Origin: an uncultured Eubacterium sp. | Lineage (GTDB): Bacteria > Bacillota > Clostridia > Oscillospirales > Acutalibacteraceae | Length of the DNA stretch: 10,912 bases | Reading direction: 5' to 3' | Assembly (NCBI GenBank): GCA_905233805.1 | Contig: CAJOER010000021.1 | Coordinates: forward strand, 1 to 10,912 | Shown: positions 1 through 6,597 of the stretch, one piece after another | How positions within the stretch are numbered: position 1 is the stretch's first letter | Layout: the number at the start of each line of letters is the position of its first letter | Notes under the pieces: model-generated | What the model saw: only the letters and a program-made list of their open reading frames with translations | Told to the model about the DNA's origin: nothing | Databases searched by the model: none | Translations under genes and position numbers: made by a program

Positions 1-1000
1 GGGCGTTGTTGAAAAGACGAAGGACTCCTGCGTCGGAATTACCGTTTACGCAAAGCAGAGCGACTTCGGTTACTTCTATAATTTCGGCTCCGATAATCAG
101 TCCTCTGACGGAGAAGTTAAATCCGGCGAAGGCTCGGGCGTTATTATGAGCGAGGCGGGCGGAAAAACCCATATTATGACCTGCGCGCACGTAATCGAGG
201 GCGGTACGAAGTATAAGGTAACCCTTGATAACGATAAGGAATATGACGCTAAGTATGTGGGCAGCGACGCCCAGACCGATATCGGCGTTCTTTCAATTGA
301 CGCGACGGGACTTCAGGTAGCTGAGTTCGGCGACAGCAAGGATATTTCAATCGGTGAAGACTGTATCGTAATCGGCTGCCCCGGCGGACTTGAGTTTAAA
401 AACAGCGTAACAAAAGGTATTGTTTCCGCGCTTGATGTGCCGATTGCTTCAACTATCGGCTACAACAACGAGTGTATCCAGGTTGACGCGGCGATTAACC
501 CCGGCAACTCGGGCGGAGCGCTCTTCAATATGCAGGGCCAGGTAATAGGAATTAACTCCTCAAAAATTGCCTCAACCGAGTACGAGGGAATGGGCTTTGC
601 GGTTCCGAGCAATACTGCCGTAAGCACCGCTAATTCGCTTATCAAAAACGGATACGTAAAGGGAAGAGCAAAGCTCGGTATTACCTACGCAACCCTTTCA
701 ATGCTCCAGATGGGTTCAAGCGAAATTCTTGAAGCGCTTGCGGAAGAAGGTTTCAAGGACGCTCAGGGAACAATGATTATCAGCGAGGTTTCCGACGAAT
801 CCGACCTTAAAGGCAAGGTTGAAAAGAACGATATGATAGTAGCTGTAAACGGCGAAACGATGACGTCAGTCGACATTCTGACCTCGCTTCTTGCCAAGAG
901 CAAACCGGGCGATACGGTTAAGCTTACAATCGCAAGAATTGAAGGCAACAGAATTAAAACCTTCGAGGTTTCCTGCAAGCTTATTGAAGCAAAAGAATAA
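1..1000 (+). CDS. HtrA/DegP-family serine protease with PDZ domain (5' end missing)
   Basis: The open frame runs in from the left edge (first full codon at base 2) and ends at TAA 998-1000, leaving 332 residues. Visible is a trypsin-like core with the full catalytic triad: His63 in TCAHVI, Asp93 in DAQTDIGVL and Ser170 in NPGNSGGAL (fragment numbering). A single PDZ domain follows from about residue 220 to the end, with the GKVEKNDMIVAVNG segment typical of HtrA PDZ domains. HtrA proteins degrade or refold damaged proteins outside the cytoplasm. Firmicute members usually carry an N-terminal membrane anchor, which would lie upstream of this window, so its presence is inferred. The ATG at 146 is not the true start: the reading frame is open and conserved-looking before it (VVEKTKDSCVGITVY), as expected of the protease N-lobe. 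A strong terminator follows, so the gene is not cotranscribed with htpG. Family is certain; the exact paralogue (htrA, degP, degQ) cannot be decided. Confidence 0.93.
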   Translation, partial: GVVEKTKDSCVGITVYAKQSDFGYFYNFGSDNQSSDGEVKSGEGSGVIMSEAGGKTHIMTCAHVIEGGTKYKVTLDNDKEYDAKYVGSDAQTDIGVLSIDATGLQVAEFGDSKDISIGEDCIVIGCPGGLEFKNSVTKGIVSALDVPIASTIGYNNECIQVDAAINPGNSGGALFNMQGQVIGINSSKIASTEYEGMGFAVPSNTAVSTANSLIKNGYVKGRAKLGITYATLSMLQMGSSEILEALAEEGFKDAQGTMIISEVSDESDLKGKVEKNDMIVAVNGETMTSVDILTSLLAKSKPGDTVKLTIARIEGNRIKTFEVSCKLIEAKE

Positions 1001-1008
1001 TTGATTTC

Positions 1009-1038
1009 CGGCGGAGCAGTGCTCCGCCGAATTTTTTT
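1009..1038 (+). terminator. Rho-independent terminator after the HtrA-like gene
   Basis: A perfect 9-bp GC-rich stem (CGGCGGAGC 1009-1017 and GCTCCGCCG 1021-1029) closes a three-base loop. It is followed by AA and seven T (1032-1038). It lies 8 bases after the protease stop codon and ends just before the htpG -35 box, so it insulates the two genes. Confidence 0.9.
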
Positions 1039-1039
1039 C

Positions 1040-1067
1040 TTGACAAATGAATATAAAGGATTATAAT
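1040..1067 (+). promoter_or_regulatory. Sigma-A-type promoter of htpG
   Basis: TTGACA at 1040-1045 and TATAAT at 1062-1067 are both exact consensus hexamers, 16 bases apart. TAATAT two bases further on is an alternative -10 box with an 18-base spacer. Transcription should start near 1074, inside the CIRCE element that follows, which suits repression by HrcA. The -35 box begins two bases after the T-tract of the preceding terminator. Confidence 0.85.
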
Positions 1068-1071
1068 ATAA

Positions 1072-1098
1072 TTAGCACTCAGAGAGCGAGAGTGCTAA
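1072..1098 (+). promoter_or_regulatory. CIRCE operator (HrcA binding site) upstream of htpG
   Basis: The inverted repeat TTAGCACTC (1072-1080), nine-base spacer, GAGTGCTAA (1090-1098) matches the CIRCE consensus at every arm position. CIRCE is the operator of the heat-shock repressor HrcA and normally precedes groESL and hrcA-grpE-dnaK-dnaJ. Here it overlaps the predicted transcription start and lies in the 5' leader 34 bases before the htpG start codon. This places htpG in the HrcA regulon. hrcA itself is not in the window. Confidence 0.96.
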
Positions 1099-1132
1099 TT
1101 TTTGCGATTATTATAAATCTGAGGTGATATAA

Positions 1133-3010
1133 ATGAGAAAAAAACAGTTTAAAGCAGAGTCGAAAAAGCTCCTGGATATGATGATTAATTCTATCTATAC
1201 TCATAAGGAAATCTTCCTTCGTGAGCTTATCTCTAACGCGAGCGACGCTACCGATAAGCTGTATTTTAAATCGCTTACCGACGGCAGCATTGACGCAGCA
1301 AAGGATAATCTTAAAATCAGAATTGACATCGATAAGGAAAAGAGAACTCTTACCGTTACCGATAAGGGTATCGGTATGAACGAAAAAGAGCTTGAAACAA
1401 ATCTCGGAACTATTGCAAAGTCGGATTCCCTCAACTTCAAAAAGGAAAATGAAGAGGACGAAAACATTGATAATATCGAGGTTATCGGCCAGTTCGGCGT
1501 AGGCTTTTACTCCTCGTTTATGGTTGCCGACAGGGTTGAGGTAGTATCCAAAGCCCTCGGCGAAGACACCGCGTATAAATGGGTCAGCGAGGGCGTTGAC
1601 GGCTATACCGTTGAGCCATGCGAAAAAGAGGAAAGAGGAACCTCCGTTACGCTTTATATTAAAGAAAAAACCGAAAACGAGGACTATGACAAGTACCTTG
1701 AACAGTATACGATTGAGGACCTTGTTAAAAAGTACAGCGACTATATCCGCTATCCTATCGTAATGGAAATGACCTCACAGGTTCCCGACCCCGACAACGA
1801 GGGCGAATACATAACCGAGATTAACGACGAAACCCTTAATTCTCAGGTTCCGCTCTGGCGCAAGAATAAAAACGAAATCAAGGACGAGGAATATAACGAT
1901 TTTTATAAGCAGAAGTTTTACGATTACAACGACCCGACTCTTGTAATCCATTCAAAAACCGAAGGTCAGGCGACCTTTGACGCTCTTATGTTCCTCCCGA
2001 AAAACGCGCCGATGGACTTTTATTCAAAGGATTACGAAAAGGGATTGCAGCTCTATTCAAACGGAGTCCTTATTATGGATAAATGCCCCGACCTCCTTCC
2101 CGATTATTTCAGCTTCGTAAGAGGCCTCGTTGACAGCGCAGACCTTACTCTTAATATTTCGCGTGAGGTTTTGCAGCACGACCACCAGCTTAAAATTATT
2201 GCAAAGGCGATTGATAAAAAGCTTAAAAGCGAGCTTGCAAAAATGCTGAAAAACGACAGGGAAAAGTACGAGGAATTCTTCAAAACCTTCGGAATTCAAC
2301 TTAAATGGGGCGTATATGCTGACTACGGTATGAATAAAGACGGGCTTAAGGATTTAATCCTTTTCAAGTCTTCAAACGGCGGATACGTAACGCTTAAAGA
2401 ATACAGAGAAAGGATGGCTGACTCGCAGGATGATATTTACTACGCCTGCGGCGAAAGCGAAGAAAAACTCGCCCTTCTTCCTCAGTGCGAGGCGGTTAAG
2501 GAAAAGGGCTTTGAGGTTCTTTATTTTACCGACGACGTTGACGAGTTTGCAATCCAGATGCTTATGGAATATGACGGAAAGCATTTCGTAAATATCCAGA
2601 AGGACGATTTTGACCTTTCAACCGACGCGGAAAAAGAGGCGGCAAAGAAGAAAAACGAGGAATCAAAAGAACTCCTTGATAAAATGAAGGGCTTCCTCGG
2701 CAATGAAGTAAGCGCGGTTAAGTTCACTAATAAACTCGGCTCCCACGCCGTAAGCCTTGCGGCGGAAGGATATGTAAGCCTTGAAATGGCTAAGGTTTTA
2801 TCCCAGATGCCGGGTGCGGGCAACGACGTTAAGGCGCAGCTTGTTCTTGAAATAAACAGCGCCCACCCGATAGCCGAAAAGCTTGCCGGAGCCGACGATG
2901 AAAAGCTTGAAAAATATACCGCTATTCTTTATAATCAGGCAAGGCTTATCGCAGGCCTTTCAATAGATAATCCGACAGCGTTTTCGGATACAATCTGCGA
3001 ACTTATGTAA
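1133..3010 (+). CDS. htpG: HtpG, Hsp90-family molecular chaperone
   Basis: The 625-residue product has the normal bacterial HtpG length. It is a cytosolic ATP-driven chaperone that works as a dimer on stressed or partly folded client proteins. Domains are in the usual order. The N-terminal GHKL ATPase has Glu31 and Asn35 in FLRELISNASDA, Asp77 in TVTDKGIGM and the glycine-rich lid segment GQFGVGFYSSF from residue 119. The middle domain carries NISREVLQ from residue 341, with the catalytic-loop Arg344. The C-terminal dimerisation domain is at about 510-625. The ATG at 1133 is set by GAGGTG at 1121-1126, six bases upstream. The gene is monocistronic between two terminators and sits behind its own promoter and a CIRCE site. 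HrcA control differs from Bacillus subtilis, where htpG is known not to be in the CIRCE class. No missing residues or frame breaks were seen. Confidence 0.98.
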   Translation: MRKKQFKAESKKLLDMMINSIYTHKEIFLRELISNASDATDKLYFKSLTDGSIDAAKDNLKIRIDIDKEKRTLTVTDKGIGMNEKELETNLGTIAKSDSLNFKKENEEDENIDNIEVIGQFGVGFYSSFMVADRVEVVSKALGEDTAYKWVSEGVDGYTVEPCEKEERGTSVTLYIKEKTENEDYDKYLEQYTIEDLVKKYSDYIRYPIVMEMTSQVPDPDNEGEYITEINDETLNSQVPLWRKNKNEIKDEEYNDFYKQKFYDYNDPTLVIHSKTEGQATFDALMFLPKNAPMDFYSKDYEKGLQLYSNGVLIMDKCPDLLPDYFSFVRGLVDSADLTLNISREVLQHDHQLKIIAKAIDKKLKSELAKMLKNDREKYEEFFKTFGIQLKWGVYADYGMNKDGLKDLILFKSSNGGYVTLKEYRERMADSQDDIYYACGESEEKLALLPQCEAVKEKGFEVLYFTDDVDEFAIQMLMEYDGKHFVNIQKDDFDLSTDAEKEAAKKKNEESKELLDKMKGFLGNEVSAVKFTNKLGSHAVSLAAEGYVSLEMAKVLSQMPGAGNDVKAQLVLEINSAHPIAEKLAGADDEKLEKYTAILYNQARLIAGLSIDNPTAFSDTICELM

Positions 3011-3016
3011 AAATTT

Positions 3017-3045
3017 CGGAGCACGAAACCGTGCTCCGTTTTTTT
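3017..3045. terminator. Bidirectional terminator between htpG and the SASP gene
   Basis: A perfect 9-bp stem (CGGAGCACG 3017-3025, CGTGCTCCG 3030-3038) with an AAAC loop is followed by seven T (3039-3045) on the plus strand. On the minus strand the same stem is followed by AAA and five T. It lies between two convergent stop codons (htpG TAA 3008-3010, SASP TAA 3051-3049), so it probably serves both genes. Confidence 0.88.
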
Positions 3046-3048
3046 GTC

Positions 3049-3234
3049 TTATCTCATTGACTCTTCGTAAGCCTTAATCATTTTCTTAACCATCTGACCG
3101 CCGATTGAGCCGGCCTGCTTGGAAGTAAGGTCACCGTTGTAACCCTGCTTAAGGTTAACACCTACCTCGGAAGCTGCTTCCATCTTGAAACGGTTGAGAG
3201 CATCCTTTGCCTCGGGAACTGTGTTCTTTGCCAC
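3049..3234 (-). CDS. Alpha/beta-type small acid-soluble spore protein (SASP)
   Basis: The 61-residue product binds and protects DNA in dormant spores and is broken down by germination protease as the spore wakes. Family marks are the central FKMEAASEVGVNL, which contains the germination-protease recognition region around Glu19-Glu23, and the C-terminal GDLTSKQAGSIGGQMVKKMI helix-turn-helix-like DNA-binding segment. The length is normal for clostridial members. The start codon is GTG (minus strand, 3234-3232). It is supported by GAGGTG on the minus strand (3247-3242), seven bases upstream, and by the usual MAKN-type N-terminus. I could not find a convincing sigma-F/sigma-G promoter upstream; the region holds an inverted repeat instead. 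The gene is evidence that the organism belongs to a spore-forming lineage. Clostridial genomes usually have several copies, so no particular ssp symbol can be assigned. Confidence 0.95.
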   Translation of the reverse strand: MAKNTVPEAKDALNRFKMEAASEVGVNLKQGYNGDLTSKQAGSIGGQMVKKMIKAYEESMR

Positions 3235-3258
3235 GTAAATACACCTCGCTTATAATTA

Positions 3259-3304
3259 TTTGCAGGGCGCAATTATGTGCAAAAAGCGTCATACGCCCTG
3301 CAAA
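3259..3304. repeat. Perfect 11-bp inverted repeat upstream of the SASP gene
   Basis: TTTGCAGGGCG (3259-3269) and its exact complement CGCCCTGCAAA (3294-3304) flank a 24-base spacer. The pair lies 25 bases upstream of the SASP start codon, on the side where its promoter must be. Neither arm is followed by a clear T-tract, so it is not a normal terminator. It could be an operator or a leader hairpin of the spore gene. A second, shorter dyad lies nearby: GCAAA-TATAT-TTTGC at 3317-3331. Confidence 0.6.
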
Positions 3305-3384
3305 CAATTCAGCCTTGCAAATATATTTTGCGCAGCCCGGCGTAAAAAAACAAATGTAATTTTTGACAGAAAAAGTATTATTTC

Positions 3385-3413
3385 TTGTTAAAAGGCGCAG
3401 CCTGTGATATAAT
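3385..3413 (+). promoter_or_regulatory. Sigma-A-type promoter with extended -10 for the double-TIR gene
   Basis: TATAAT at 3408-3413 is an exact -10 box preceded by TGA, an extended -10 pattern. TTGTTA at 3385-3390 is a 4/6 match to the -35 box, with a 17-base spacer. Transcription would begin near 3420, about 32 bases before the chosen ATG. Confidence 0.7.
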
Positions 3414-3451
3414 AGTACAAATTCTGTGTGTTTAAAATCGGAGGAATAAAA

Positions 3452-4189
3452 ATGCAAAAGTACGGCGGCTGGGTTTTTATTTCACATTCGCATCTGGATA
3501 TTGAAATTGTAAGAAAAATTAGGAATAAACTTGAATCAAGCGGCTATGAACCGTTAATGTTTTATCTTAAATGCTTGAATGACGATGACGAAATAGAATC
3601 GCTTATTAAAAGAGAAATTGACGAGCGCGACTGGTTTATTTTCGTTGACTCTGAAAACGCCGCAAATTCAAAATGGGTAAAAACCGAACGCGAGTATATT
3701 TATTCTTTAGAGGGCAAAAAGTGGTTTACAGTCAATGTTGACGGCGATATAGATTTCCAGATTGAATCCATAATAAAACATCTTAAAGTCTTCATTTCAT
3801 ATTCATATAAAGACCGAAACATTTTTAATATGATTAAGGACAAACTGATTGAACACGACTTTCTTGTTTTTGATGATGGGCTCATTGATGAAGATTGGAA
3901 TAAAAAAATAGCTGACGGAATAAAAGACGTTTCAAAAAACGGTTTCTTTATCTCCTTAATAAGCAAAAATAGCATAAAGAATCATGAAGTTAAGGATGAA
4001 ATAGTATACGCCAAACGTTGCGGAGCAACGATTATTCCCGTTATTGTCGGCGATGTTGAAATTTCCAATTTTTACTATTTAATTCTCAGCACACTGCAAA
4101 CACTTAAAATTGACAGTGAGCCGAGTGAGGAACAGTTAAACGGAATTGTAAACTACATTATGCGGAATATTGATTATAAAGGCAGATAA
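3452..4189 (+). CDS. Tandem TIR-domain protein
   Basis: The 245-residue product consists almost wholly of two TIR domains. TIR1 spans about 6-98, with box 1 WVFISHSHLD and the SKWVKTE helix carrying Glu79. TIR2 spans about 111-220, with box 1 VFISYSYKD and a matching NHEVKDE segment carrying Glu183, where the usual Trp is replaced. In NAD-cleaving TIR domains (SARM1, bacterial immune TIRs) the catalytic Glu sits in this WxxxE-type position, so both halves could be active, the first more convincingly. No signal peptide, membrane segment or sensor domain is visible. ATG 3452 is preferred over an in-frame GTG at 3428 because GGAGG (3440-3444) lies seven bases before it. Codons are clearly more AT-rich than in the neighbouring genes, suggesting acquisition. 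TIR proteins in bacteria act in antiphage defence, signalling or virulence; defence or NAD-derived signalling is inferred here, not shown. Confidence 0.9.
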   Translation: MQKYGGWVFISHSHLDIEIVRKIRNKLESSGYEPLMFYLKCLNDDDEIESLIKREIDERDWFIFVDSENAANSKWVKTEREYIYSLEGKKWFTVNVDGDIDFQIESIIKHLKVFISYSYKDRNIFNMIKDKLIEHDFLVFDDGLIDEDWNKKIADGIKDVSKNGFFISLISKNSIKNHEVKDEIVYAKRCGATIIPVIVGDVEISNFYYLILSTLQTLKIDSEPSEEQLNGIVNYIMRNIDYKGR

Positions 4190-4362
4190 AAGCCTGTGCA
4201 AACACCGGAACTTTATTTTGCCTGCTTTTTGCCGGCTTTTTACGGAGTAACTATCTAACGTAAAACTACTTTTTTTACAATAATTAAAAATAATATTGAA
4301 TAATGGACGATAATAATATAAAATGTAATGGAGTAATACGAAATGGGGGATTTTACAGTACC
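4190..4362. other. AT-rich intergenic region with weak promoter candidate
   Basis: The gap between the TIR and VWA genes holds no clear gene. AAAAGCC (4188-4194) can pair with GGCTTTT (4234-4240), but the loop is about 40 bases, so this is at best a poor terminator. A short imperfect direct repeat (TTTTGCCTGC 4216-4225, TTTTTGCCGGC 4226-4236) lies inside. From 4270 the DNA becomes very AT-rich. TTGAAT (4296-4301) and TATAAA (4317-4322), 15 bases apart, could form a weak promoter for the VWA gene. GGGGGA at 4345-4350 is its only ribosome-binding-site candidate. Confidence 0.4.
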
Positions 4363-6555
4363 ATGTTAAAAAGAGTAAAAATCTTACTTGCGTTTGTTCT
4401 GGCTTTCGCTATGATTCTGCCGTGCTTATCCGTATCGGCGGAAGAGGAGAACACCGCCAGAAGTAAAAGAGTCGTTTCTATTGTATACGATGATTCGGGA
4501 AGTATGCGCGGCGATAATGCAGCTTATACAAGCTATGCAATCCAGGCTCTTACGGGTCTGCTTAATTCGGACGACGCGCTTTATATTACATATATGAACA
4601 AACCCGACAATGCGCAGAAGGTAGATTTAACAAATCCGCTTCAGGCAGTTAATGATATAAGAGATTATAAAGGCGGTAAGGAAACGCCGATTAAATCGCT
4701 TGACACTGCCTTCAATGCGCTGAAGTCACATCCGGATAAGAACGCATATACCCAGTACTGGCTTGTTGTACTTACGGACGGCGAATTTGACGACGATAAG
4801 GGTATGAAGAAAACTCAGAAAGCCGTTGAAAAAATCGCCGATTCAGCTATGCCCAACGGCGAGAGCCCGAATGTTCAGTATATTGCAATAGGTAAAAAGA
4901 GCGATTCTTACTGCCCCGAGGAAACAAGAGCAAATATTTCCGCACGGACTGTTAAGACCTCTGAGGAAATTGTTAACTGTGTTTTTGATATTTCCTCTTC
5001 AATTTCCGGAAGATACAGGGTTAAGGATACCGATATCGTACGTATTGATAACAACACCTTCTCCGTTTCGACAGAGGTTCCGCTTATCAATATCGGCGTA
5101 TTAACCCAGAATACGGACGCAACGGTTGAAAAACTGAGCACCAAAGAGATAAAGAACGTAACTATTAAAAACAGCGTTAAGATTCAATCCCCGAAAAAGG
5201 ACAACCCCTGCGTAAAAGGCGCGAGCGACAGCGCCCTCGGACTTAAAGGAGACGTTATTCTTGCAGGCGAGGAAACGCAAAGACTGCCCGCGGGCGAATA
5301 TAAAATAAAGTTTGATAAAGACATAAAAAAAGAAGACGTTGTTATTATGCTTGAGCCGGAGCTTGAAATAAGAGTCAAGCTTTACTCCAAAGGCCTTGGC
5401 ATTACCGATTTATCCGAAGTTATGTCGGTAACTCCCGACGTATCGGCAAAAATCGGAATATATAAAATAGGAACCGATACCGAAGTTTCCCCCACGATTC
5501 TTCCCGAAGGTTTAAAATACCATATCGATTACTCGGTAGACGGCAAGGTTATTCAGTCGTCCGACAAGGAAGAGCTTACCGCCATGAAAATCAAGGACGG
5601 TAAAAACGAGGTTACGGCAACGCTTGAACTGCCCGGATACTTTACTCTGCGTACGAGCGAAGGCTTTACGGTTTCAACCATTATCGTATCCAAAGTTAAA
5701 GCGGAACTTTTACCCGACGGCTCACCGCGTAAAACAAACAAAGACGGTGACAATGTTATTTATACCGAACTAATGAAGGACAATAAAACGGGAATTAAGT
5801 TCACCGCGTATAATTCGGGAAAACCGTTTACCGTTAAGGAAGCGGAGAGAAAGCTTGAAGAATTCAAAAGAGGTATAAAAGCACCGTTCAAAAACTATGA
5901 GGTTGAAATACTGAAAGACGGAAGCTATCTCGTTTATCCGAAAAAGCCCGTATACGGTGAATTACTTTTCTCAGTGCGTTTTCACGGAGAACGCAAGATT
6001 TCTGCCGAGATGAACGGCCACCGCGCCGAGGGCAGTCTGTATTTCAAGGTTGACTGGCTTTATTTCGGAATAAGAATTGCGCTGGTTATTGCGGCAATTT
6101 ATTTCCTGCTCTGGGTTTTCGTTAAGAGGCGTTTCTATCACGCGACCGTTAAAATCTACCGCGGCAAATTACCCGGTGAGGATAAAGGCGACGGTGCTGA
6201 AGGCGACGGCGGCGAAGATAAAGACGAAGACGATGATGACGTCAAGTTTGAAAGCGAAACGGCTGTAAAACCTGCAAAACTGAATTTCTTCACGGCGAAA
6301 AACTTTGTGAATTTCATTTCATTAAACTCCGCTGTAAAGAAAACAGGCCCGTTCACCCTTAAAGCCGAAAGCAGGTTCTTAGGCCTTGCCGATAAGAAAA
6401 TATGGGTAATTGATTTGAAGGGCTGCGGCCAGAGCTTCCAGTTCCACAATCCGATTTGCTCGGAGAACACAAACGACGTGCTCATAGGCCCGGGACGTAA
6501 ACTGTATCTTCAGACAAGAGACCACGAATTCTACAAAATGACAATGGAAAAATAA
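4363..6555 (+). CDS. Membrane-anchored von Willebrand factor A (VWA) domain protein
   Basis: I choose ATG 4363, giving 730 residues. It begins a textbook signal peptide (MLKR, hydrophobic run, SVSA cleavage site near residue 26), whereas ATG 4303 would add 20 polar residues and lacks a ribosome binding site. GGGGGA lies 12 bases upstream of 4363, rather far. The exported part opens with a VWA domain at about 35-215. Its MIDAS metal site is complete: Asp43-Ser45-Ser47 in DDSGSM, Thr108 in GGKETP and Asp139 in LTDGEFDD. A long, probably beta-rich extracellular region follows. One membrane segment lies at about 567-587, followed by KRRF, a Gly/Asp/Glu-rich linker (about 605-626) and a cytoplasmic tail domain of about 100 residues that I do not recognise. 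The topology is outside-VWA, single pass, inside-tail. VWA domains bind proteins or surfaces through a metal ion; adhesion, envelope assembly or sensing are all possible. Functional linkage to the TIR gene upstream is not established. Confidence 0.85.
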   Translation: MLKRVKILLAFVLAFAMILPCLSVSAEEENTARSKRVVSIVYDDSGSMRGDNAAYTSYAIQALTGLLNSDDALYITYMNKPDNAQKVDLTNPLQAVNDIRDYKGGKETPIKSLDTAFNALKSHPDKNAYTQYWLVVLTDGEFDDDKGMKKTQKAVEKIADSAMPNGESPNVQYIAIGKKSDSYCPEETRANISARTVKTSEEIVNCVFDISSSISGRYRVKDTDIVRIDNNTFSVSTEVPLINIGVLTQNTDATVEKLSTKEIKNVTIKNSVKIQSPKKDNPCVKGASDSALGLKGDVILAGEETQRLPAGEYKIKFDKDIKKEDVVIMLEPELEIRVKLYSKGLGITDLSEVMSVTPDVSAKIGIYKIGTDTEVSPTILPEGLKYHIDYSVDGKVIQSSDKEELTAMKIKDGKNEVTATLELPGYFTLRTSEGFTVSTIIVSKVKAELLPDGSPRKTNKDGDNVIYTELMKDNKTGIKFTAYNSGKPFTVKEAERKLEEFKRGIKAPFKNYEVEILKDGSYLVYPKKPVYGELLFSVRFHGERKISAEMNGHRAEGSLYFKVDWLYFGIRIALVIAAIYFLLWVFVKRRFYHATVKIYRGKLPGEDKGDGAEGDGGEDKDEDDDDVKFESETAVKPAKLNFFTAKNFVNFISLNSAVKKTGPFTLKAESRFLGLADKKIWVIDLKGCGQSFQFHNPICSENTNDVLIGPGRKLYLQTRDHEFYKMTMEK

Positions 6556-6562
6556 TTTAAAA

Positions 6563-6590
6563 AGCCGATGCGTTTGCATCGGCTCTTTTT
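6563..6590. terminator. Bidirectional terminator between the VWA and aldolase genes
   Basis: A perfect 9-bp stem (AGCCGATGC 6563-6571, GCATCGGCT 6576-6584) with a GTTT loop is followed by C and five T on the plus strand. On the minus strand the stem also runs into a T-tract (complement of the A-run 6559-6563). It lies between convergent stop codons at 6555 and 6598 and probably ends both transcripts. Confidence 0.87.
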
Positions 6591-6597
6591 ATTTCGC

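Noticed and set aside
3363..3368. TTGACA as the -35 box of the TIR gene
   Set aside because: It is 39 bases from the TATAAT at 3408, far too long. TTGTTA at 3385-3390 has the right 17-base spacing.
3428..3451. GTG 3428 as start of the TIR protein
   Set aside because: The ribosome binding site GGAGG at 3440-3444 lies inside this extension and is ideally spaced for ATG 3452.
4188..4241. Terminator after the TIR gene
   Set aside because: AAAAGCC and GGCTTTT can pair before a T-run, but the loop of about 40 bases makes a working intrinsic terminator unlikely.
4216..4241. Short direct repeat TTTTGCCTGC/TTTTTGCCGGC as the seed of a repeat array
   Set aside because: Only two imperfect adjacent units, with no spacers or further copies. 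Not a CRISPR or attachment site.
4303..4362. ATG 4303 as start of the VWA protein
   Set aside because: It has no ribosome binding site and would put 20 polar residues before a normal signal peptide. Kept only as an alternative.
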